Shown here piece by piece: positions 56,671 to 64,000 of a stretch of 64,000 nt of DNA. Location: NCBI RefSeq assembly GCF_016859285.1, contig NC_053407.1, positions 18,472,699-18,536,698 of the forward strand. Direction: 5' to 3'. The DNA comes from Xiphias gladius. Taxonomy: Eukaryota > Chordata > Actinopteri > Istiophoriformes > Xiphiidae. The notes beneath the pieces are model-generated. The model was not told where the DNA came from. It did no database searches and was given only the letters and a program-made list of their open reading frames with translations. The translations under genes and the position numbers were made by a program. The first letter of the stretch is position 1; every line of letters starts with the position of its first letter.

Positions 56671-59600
56671 ATGGGCTCAAAGGTGATATCTAGTGCCAAG
56701 GAGTTTTTTAATATTCTTCGGTGAGTTTTGGATCTGTACCGTAACTAACCTACCTTTTTTAGCTATCGTTAACGTCAAGTTGATACTAGAAAGTTGGTAA
56801 AGGAAGAAGGATCTGTACTAAACTACTAAGTACTTATCTTGCTTTCTATTGTGTTGCGCCCCAGATCTCTTCAAAGTGAGGAAAGCAGCGATCCATATTC
56901 ATGTGAGGTAATTTCATTCTATCTAATGTAAAAACTCTTTATGTGACAGCAGTGATGCTGGTTAGAGCTGCAATGACCAGTCGATTGATCAATTAGTCGA
57001 TTGAAAGAAAATGACTGGCTAACTTTTGATAATCAGTTTAATCGTTAATCGTTTAAGTCATTTTTAAAGCAAAAAAGCATAAACATGTTTGGTTCCATAT
57101 CCTCAAATGTGAGAATTGGTTACTTTTCCTTGTCTTACATTATAGTTAATAGAATATTTTTTGGTTTCGGACTGTTGGTCAGACAAAAGAAGACATTTAA
57201 TGACGTTACCTTGTGCTCGAGGATATTGCGCTGGGCATTTTTCACAGTTTTCTTATGTTTAATTGATCAAATGATTAATCAAGAAACAAATCTGCAGATT
57301 CATTGATGAGGAAAATAATCGTTACTTCCTAATTTTGATACAGTATCTGCTGTGTTTCAGGAGGACATCCAAATATTAAAGACGAATGGAGACAGAATAG
57401 CTGTGGTGAATATGTACTGTGGCAACCAGCCAGTCTTCATCTGTCAAAAAGCTGTGAGTAATGTAAATGCTGTACTCATTAAACATATTCAGTCTGTCTG
57501 CAGGACCTTGACAGTATTATTATAAGTATTACAGTGTAATATGTAAATTTCATAAATGAACAGTGACCTCATCTTGCATTTTAGAAGTCTATGGTTTCTT
57601 GGCGCATGATTCTTCTGATACATCACCTAGTTGCTTAGGATTTTTGGACATACTAATGTTGGTATGGGATGGGGCATATTTAGTTTAATAGCTTAAATAG
57701 GATCAGTATACTCCACTAGCCCTGAATTTCAGTTCAGGTTTCATTGCTGTATATAACAAACCATGCACCATTGTAAAAGCAATGGATATACGTCAACATT
57801 ACGGTACCTGCGGGTCCCTTTTTTTTTTTTTCTTCTTTTTTTCATACAACCTCCTCAGTCCTCTCACTAATGCTCACATTTGGACCATATTTTTATTTCT
57901 TGATTTCACAAGGTTCCAAAAATAAGTGAACCTGATGATCAACAAAAACCTGAGTATTCAAACGGCGCTAATGATGACGATGATGCCGATGATGATGATG
58001 CCGATGATGATGATGCCGATGTCCTCCAAACAGAACTGGGACCAAAGCCGCTCACAATCATGAAAGCAAGGTAAACAGTGCTAAGAAGCTTAACTTTTCA
58101 TCCAAATGAAGAAAATGCTAGTGGGATAATATAGCCTGTGTATCTAATACACTGTAGCTGACGTATCACAATGTAGTATTTTCGTTCTCTTTTTATAGGC
58201 AGTTGCTGTCTTGGTACACATTATCTCAAAATGCTAATGTGTCAGCTGTGGACAACAACTCTGCCTTACACCCTCTGTGGGTGCGGTGTGACATGTTTGA
58301 TCCCGCTAGAACAACCTGGTTTGGGGCTGAAACAGTCTGCGTGGGCAGTAAAGTAACTGGTGTAAAATTATACTCCGTTACCTGCAAAGGTAAAGCTCAA
58401 AGCTCCATATCTCTTTGAATATCCCACCCTTGTAACATTAACAGTACATTGAATATTTGGTTATAATTAACTCCTGCGTGATTTTGATGTTCCTGACATT
58501 TTGTTTCACTTCACCTTGAATTTTGCTAGGCTCAACAGTGGACAAAAGCTCTCTAATAACCTTAGATGAGCTTAAACAAGAGCACAAGAAAAGGCATCAC
58601 CCATCCTCAGTAAGTGAGTGTGCATCCTCTCTCTTAAGTCACTGTGAATGAATATTCCTTCACCTACATCTGTCTGTGCTTCCAGATGGCAATGAAAGGC
58701 AGTGCCAGGTTCAACTTGTTTGGCTCCACTGTTGTTGAAAACACCATGATTGAGTCACAGAGTAGTGTGACAGTGGATTTCAAATGGAGTCATGTAGAGA
58801 GTATCCTTGAGACCCCACCCCTGTCTTCTACAGCTACACTGGTAAACAGAAATCACACTTACAATATAGTCCTCCTCTACCATAAAATACTTACTTTTTA
58901 TTTGTCTAATGTAAAGTTTTTTTTATCATAATTCAACAAAAGTTTAAAAAATAAAATGAAGAAGTACATTTTGAGACGTAATCACAGCGCAGTTATTTAG
59001 CAAGAGAATCGAAGTTTTATCATTTTGCACAAGCAATGATTCTTGCTGTGTTTATATTTGTTCACATGCAGAATATCAAAGTTGTAAGCGGAGACATGAG
59101 AAGCCCAATGTTTGAGATGTACGGGGAGCTAGAGTTTCTTCAGGTTTGTATCCTACAGTACTCTGAGATGAATGACCCTGAGTATCAGTACACAAATAAA
59201 AGGTAAATATATCAGTTTCCTGTTATTTCAGACCCTTGCTGATGGTTTGAGAACTGGTGAGACTGAATGGATGGAACCTTTGGAAAGCACATCAGCAGTA
59301 AACCTTACCAAGGCCTACCTAGAAGGTGCCTGTTTTATTTAATAAATGCACCTTTGCTATGATTTAACACTAACAGTTAATTAAGAGGATTATTTTCTTT
59401 TTTTTATTCTTCTTTCAGAGCTTCAGAGCACTGCAAAGACACTACAGGATAAGGCTGCAAAAACAGTTGAGGTATGATAGTGTTAAAAGCAGGAGAACTT
59501 TCACTAATGTGTTCATTTCAGAATACACGTGGTAGCTCTCAAGCTTCTTCATCTTTTCTTCCCATCTTTTCTTAAAGACCACAAAGCTGAAGTCTGAGAC

Positions 59601-61439
59601 AGACACTCCCATTTTCAACTCTCTCTTGGAACGAGGCGATTTGGATTTTGTGGAACAGTTGTGGGTTCACATGAGAAAGAGTGAGTCCTATTCTTTATTA
59701 AAGTTTCACTTAATTTAACATTGTAATGTAGGAGCGACAATCATTTTCTTGCATTTTTTTTTTTTTTTGGTCACAGGTGTGACTTCTTATCAAGACATTG
59801 GAGACTGCCTGAAATTGGTCATCGAAGCTCTGAGATACGGGGACATCAAACCCTGGGTATGGAATGATGCAGCTTCTGAAAACTGTCCATCACTGAGAAA
59901 AGACTGAAGGTTGTTGTGTGTGAAGTTTTGCTTTGTTTTGTGTCACTTCCCCCAGATTCACAGAGACAGCAGTAGCTACCTCAGCAAGCTCATCCTGCAG
60001 TCGTACCACCAGCAGATGGATCATGTGTCTCTCACAGGTGTCACCCCTGTCCACATGCTGCTAGAGATGGGTCTGGACAAGATGAGAAAGGATTACATCA
60101 ACTACCTCATTGGTAACCTCTAACTTATCATTCTGATTCTCTGTCTAACTCTGTGTCCTTTTTTTGTTTTTGTTTTTTTTTTTTTATAGTAATATTTAAC
60201 CTCACTGCATATGAATCAATAAGGTCAAGTTTTGCTTTGAAATTCAACTATTGTTTATATAGGCTGTTCATTTCTTTCTCAGGTGAAGAATTGACAACTC
60301 TAAACCATTTGGTAAGCTTATGACCATTTTACTGACAACTATTTTCAAATGACTCTCAACAAAATATTGAGTTTGAGTATTTTACTCCACAGTGTTACTA
60401 CCTGAGCACAGAGGTTGATCTACAGGAGCAAGTGAGCCGACTCAGAAAACTGCACCATCTGCTGGAAATAATTGTGACCTGCAGTACATTCCTCGGTTTG
60501 CCCTATGACCGGCTGTTCCTACTCACACAGTAAATAAAGTTGGCTTTTTCCTGTGATGCATGAGTGTGCAAATTGTTCCTATTCTATTGATTAAATTAAA
60601 GTAGACAATTGAAAATCTCTTTTCTTACCCTGTCTTATAGATCATGTTTGCAGCACTACAAAACATACCCATATGATGAGGAACATGAATTCAAACTCCA
60701 AATCAAACCAGCCCTGATCAGCCATTTCTACCAGAAGTAAGGCATACGATCATTTGCACCCTAATTGCTTCATTTTGTCCAAAGAAAACTCTAAATGGAA
60801 TTGTGATTTTTGTCTTGTCATTCATGTTTTAACACAAACTTGTAATTTGTTTCCCCTAAAAAAAAAGTGTCAGAAAAGTGAAACAGAAGGTAGGACTTCT
60901 GTGACTGGATTTTGCCTCCCAACTTAAATTTGGGTTTAAATCTCAACTGCCGTTGTTCATTATTTAGAAGCAAGTCCACAAGTTTGTAGGTGTGTTCATG
61001 AGCAAACCTGCGAACACACCAGGAGCAGATGTGCTAGAAACACATCTGCTTTCACACTGTTTTCTAAAATGCATTTTTGAAACAACTGCAAAATTTTAAC
61101 ATGGGCCATTGTCTCATCCCTAATGTTCCAGAGAGCACCCAGCTTTGTGGGGAGTTGAGGTGTCCAGTGGCCATGGTCCTCGTGAGGTCAGGACATCCTT
61201 ACAGCTCAGTGACAGACCACTGGTTGATCATGTCATCTTTGAAACAGGTGATCTTCAAGCACTGCAGCAACCAGCATGTCATATGCTTGCAAGTGGTGCC
61301 TATCCCAGTAAGGCACAGAGAACTTTATTTTGTTTTTGTTCTGTCTTCAGATTACCCAAATGAAACAGGGAATGGGGACAGTGAGGACCCTGGCCTCTTC
61401 TCCACCATGGTGTGCTGCAGTCTTGTCAACTTTGCATGA
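56671..61439 (+). CDS. zwilch: Zwilch, kinetochore protein of the RZZ complex
   Basis: Zwilch joins ROD and ZW10 at unattached kinetochores, recruiting dynein/Spindly and holding the mitotic checkpoint. The 19 coding exons are 56671-56720, 56865-56907, 57361-57453, 57913-58070, 58199-58389, 58530-58609, 58686-58841, 59072-59143, 59232-59325, 59419-59471, 59578-59680, 59777-59856, 59956-60112, 60283-60311, 60393-60529, 60641-60736, 60868-60889, 61136-61247 and 61351-61439. They join to 1,815 nt, giving 604 aa (human 591). Diagnostic matches to human ZWILCH are [57 protein letters not shown] and RKLHHLLEI. Exon 4 encodes an acidic run ([16 protein letters not shown]). Exon 17 is only 22 nt. The acceptor of exon 18 (after 'gagag') and the exon 18/19 junction were chosen by frame and by equal length to the human C-terminus; these are the least certain borders. 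Confidence 0.96.
56962..57326 (+). repeat. Interspersed repeat in zwilch intron 2 (most complete family copy)
   Basis: It starts 'gagctgcaatgaccagtcga', continues 'aatcgttaatcgtttaagtc', 'ggactgttggtcagacaaaa' and 'gggcatttttcacagttttc', and ends 'gaggaaaataatcgtt'. The ends are rich in ATTAATCGATT-like motifs. Other fragments in this window lie at 19,515, 34,908, 42,668 and 43,545. Confidence 0.65.
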
Positions 61440-61462
61440 ATTTACACAGAGCACAACTGAAC

Positions 61463-61468
61463 ATTAAA
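61463..61468 (+). terminator. zwilch: zwilch polyadenylation signal (ATTAAA)
   Basis: ATTAAA 24 nt after the stop codon, followed by a GT/T-rich stretch ('ggaggtgtttattttcat'). Likely a very short 3' UTR. Confidence 0.55.
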
Positions 61469-61680
61469 GGAGGTGTTTATTTTCATATTTGATATTCTCA
61501 TTAGCAATTAACATGTTTTGAAATATCAGAAGAACTAACCAGATGGACTTGGACTGCATCACAAAACCTACAGCGAGTACTACAGGGTTTTCTGTTAATA
61601 TACTGTATTTTTGTTAAGTGTTTTCAGTGAACAACTTGTATATGTGTTCTGTAACCTTGTCAGCAGTTTCTAACCATATC

Positions 61681-61686
61681 TTTATT
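61681..61686 (-). terminator. lctl: lctl polyadenylation signal candidate (AATAAA)
   Basis: TTTATT on plus, AATAAA on minus, about 425 nt beyond the lctl stop. It would give a 3' UTR of roughly 0.45 kb that ends before zwilch. The stretch 61,440-62,110 holds only these UTRs. Confidence 0.4.
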
Positions 61687-62110
61687 TTCATATTTGCTGA
61701 ATTTTTGTATTCAATAGAGCAGTCGAAAGAGATTTTGGTGAAGCTTTTTGCCGAACAACTCCCAGTTTCTACCAAATGAAAACACAAAATACAGTAGATG
61801 ATAAGGGCTGTTTGCAATGGTAATATTCCACAGCAATATTTTAATAAGAAAATCCAACTTGTTGCAGGGCTGTCCACACTGTTTGAGTGTCTGGTATGAA
61901 ATTCATTATTATAGGCTAAACCAATGGTTTTACAGCAAACACTGTATACACGTCAAATGAATGAAGTCAGTAATTCTCTTTGAAATTCAGTTCAATTAAT
62001 ATTTTTATGTTCACACATGATCCCTTTAAAAAAAATGATGCATTTACAATATGAGTGTTTGTGTGCTTGCGTTTGTATATGTGTGATGTTATTGTAAACA
62101 TGCACACTTT

Positions 62111-64000
62111 CTAGTTCCGCCTCCGCAGCAGGAACATAAGGAAGATGGCACTGAGCAAAATAGAGAGTGTGCACACAGTGGGAACAACGATCTCAGTTAC
62201 CATCTCCATGTGGCTGGTCAGGGGGTCTGCAAAGCACACACACACACACACACACATTAACAACTCACTAGCATTATTATATAGTTTAGACACTGCTTAT
62301 GAAGCGCAGCACTCAAAGGGTTAATATTTTCCCTCTATATCAAATCATCTTTTATCTAATTTATAGTGAGCATGAGTGATTCCTTACCATGTATAAGTCT
62401 TAGAATATTGGCAGCAGTACTCCGCTGTTCCTCTAATGAAAAAAGAGAAATGACTCAGAGTTGATTAACGGCACTTTAACCCTTTGAGAACTGCATGCAG
62501 CTACTGGGGAATATTTCAGAAAGCAGCATTAGTACCACAGCCAGATAACTTTAAAAATCGAATCTTCTGAAATGTTATTTATTATTAGCAGTCATCAGCA
62601 ATCATGGCTGAATCGTGTTCCTAAACCTCATGTTGAAGTTTTGTTTTCTAAATTCAATTCAGATGTATCACAGACAGTTTCACTGGTATTATGTTATCTG
62701 GTTAAATTTACGGTTCTGCTTTATGAAATACCCTCTGGGCAGAAAGCCACTCATAAGCTTTATGTTTGCTGAGTTTTTGTCAAAGCTGCTGTGAAATCAA
62801 AAGGGCTGTTCTTGGTTGCAAATTAGATTTAAGCACACCAGTAAAGCTTGAGATAAATGAAGTAGTTGCACACTGTATACAAGGAGCACAAGCTTGTTTC
62901 AAAGGCATGTCTTAGTGTTGAGCTGCAGCATCCTAACTGTTAGTCATATTTAAAACCACACAATCACAAAGCAACAAACAAAGAAATTACATTAATAGAA
63001 GACAAATACCATAAAGTTCTAAACTTCATCATGCACTGGCCAAACCTTTGGCATTTCTGCATGTTCCTTGGATTTTCTTCTAGCTGGAGGGGCAAACAAA
63101 GAAGATATCTAAGATATTCTGTAGGAGATTTTGTTAATTATGTTTTATATTTCCAGCATTCTTATTTAACTTATAATTTGTTCATGTGTTTCCTCAGGTG
63201 CTTAAAGAACAGCGACACATTCAAGTCAAATTATAATTATAGATGTATTGCATTAAGTTCTGTTGACAAGTTTTTGATATTTAGGGCAGAATCTTTATTT
63301 GTTTACCCCAGCTAGTTTTTCACCTCTGATGAGTGATAAACAAAGTCAGGGATGTTAGAGATGAACTAACCTGCTGCTAGGAGCTGGTTACTAGATGAAC
63401 AGGTCTCAATTGCCTTCCTCCTCCAGTTCTCAACCTGTGAGGGTTTACAGTGCAATTACACATCATCAGTGCCTTATTTTAGTGACATAGTAGATTATTA
63501 ACCGATGAATCTAGATGTCTTCATTTCAGAAAATAATGAACTTATCTCTATGTGGAGTGTTATGTGTAAAAACCCTCCAGGAGGAGAAGGATTACAAGTA
63601 GGTCTTTGCAGTGACCGATCCTTTTCGCTCACCTCTCTCTGATTGGGAAATCCATTGGAGCTGATGATGCGTTTGTAAAACTGAACTGAAGCTTTGGGAT
63701 AGCGAGGCTTGTTTTTATTCCTGAAGTCCACATAGTATAAGCCAAACCTCTCGGAGTAGCCTTCATCCCACTCAAACTTGTCTAGCAGGGACCATGCGGT
63801 GTAGCCCTTCACATTGACTCCATCTTTGATAGCTGAAGGACACCACAGGGAACAGAAAGAGATTTGACCACAATTGCTGGATTCGACTTTGAATTAATTT
63901 GCTTCTAATTCCCAGACTAAAGGAATATGCTTTCTTTTAATATAGTTGTACAATATGTATGAATTCATTCACCTTTTAGCATCTCATTGATGTAGTCTTT
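62111..64000 (-). CDS. lctl: Lactase-like protein (klotho/LPH-related), C-terminal exons
   Basis: A membrane-anchored glycoside hydrolase family 1 protein of the endoplasmic reticulum/lens type (LCTL, gamma-klotho). Minus exons are 63973-64000 (cut by the window edge), 63633-63832, 63371-63434, 62388-62432 and 62111-62226, all in phase, with a stop at 62111. The end of the GH1 fold is clear: [20 protein letters not shown] (the WSLLDxFEW aglycone-site motif), RFGLYYVDF and [21 protein letters not shown] linker ([19 protein letters not shown]), a 15-residue insert from the 45-nt exon and a hydrophobic anchor ([20 protein letters not shown]...) ending in RRRN follow. The GH1 nucleophile region lies beyond the edge, so catalytic competence cannot be judged. 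Compared with human LCTL as I recall it, only the 45-nt exon is additional. Confidence 0.95.
62388..62432 (-). other. lctl: Extra 45-nt in-frame exon of lctl
   Basis: The acceptor 'cattag' and donor 'gtaagg' flank 45 nt encoding [15 protein letters not shown] between LLAA and DPLTSHM. Both neighbouring junctions are phase 1, so skipping keeps the frame and gives [11 protein letters not shown], which aligns without gap to the human protein as I recall it. The exon is therefore either alternative or a fish addition. Confidence 0.7.

Noticed and set aside
61145..61363. Continuous reading of zwilch exon 18 through to 61,363
   Set aside because: Reading past the donor at 61,248 gives sequence unlike the family. 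Splicing to 61,351 gives a C-terminus of equal length to human ZWILCH.

Overview
The window is vertebrate nuclear DNA, most likely from a percomorph-type ray-finned fish. It has spliced genes with GT-AG introns, CpG-rich promoters, many microsatellites, Tc1-like transposon remains and interspersed repeats of kinds familiar from fish genomes. Five protein-coding genes lie in the order megf11(-), map2k1(+), rpl4(-), zwilch(+), lctl(-). This matches the order known for human 15q22.31, except that dis3l, tipin and snapc5 are not visible here.

Region 1-30,070 is the 5' part of megf11 on the minus strand. A CpG-rich promoter and non-coding first exon lie near 29,740-30,070. Four coding exons (11,459 down to 5,123) encode a signal peptide, the EMI domain and the first EGF-like module; the rest of the gene lies off the left edge. 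The large introns hold simple repeats, hAT-like non-autonomous elements and one nearly full-length, dead Tc1-like element (17,611-19,193). Region 30,070-41,630 is intergenic and rich in repeats, including an AT-rich array with several tRNA-like (A box/B box) units at 32.8-33.8 kb and a pure (GAGTTT)18 tract.

map2k1 (MEK1) fills 42,351-51,444 with 11 coding exons (395 aa), and a deleted Tc1 remnant abuts its promoter. rpl4 (10 exons, 369 aa) converges on it and carries four intronic box C/D snoRNAs, two SNORD16-like and two SNORD18-like. zwilch (19 coding exons, 604 aa) diverges from rpl4 across about 560 bp. lctl enters from the right edge with its last five exons: the end of the glycoside hydrolase family 1 domain, a juxtamembrane stretch with an extra 45-nt exon, and a transmembrane anchor.

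The genes are ordinary conserved neighbours and not one pathway: MAPK signalling (map2k1), ribosome and snoRNA production (rpl4), the spindle checkpoint (zwilch), a membrane-bound klotho/lactase-like protein (lctl) and an adhesion/engulfment receptor (megf11). I see no CRISPR array, prokaryotic operon or clearly new molecular system. The most useful extras are the duplicated snoRNAs, the extra lctl exon, changed regulatory residues in MEK1 and the transposon and tRNA-like arrays. Exon coordinates come from reading splice sites and reading frames by eye. Gene comparisons with human proteins are from memory.
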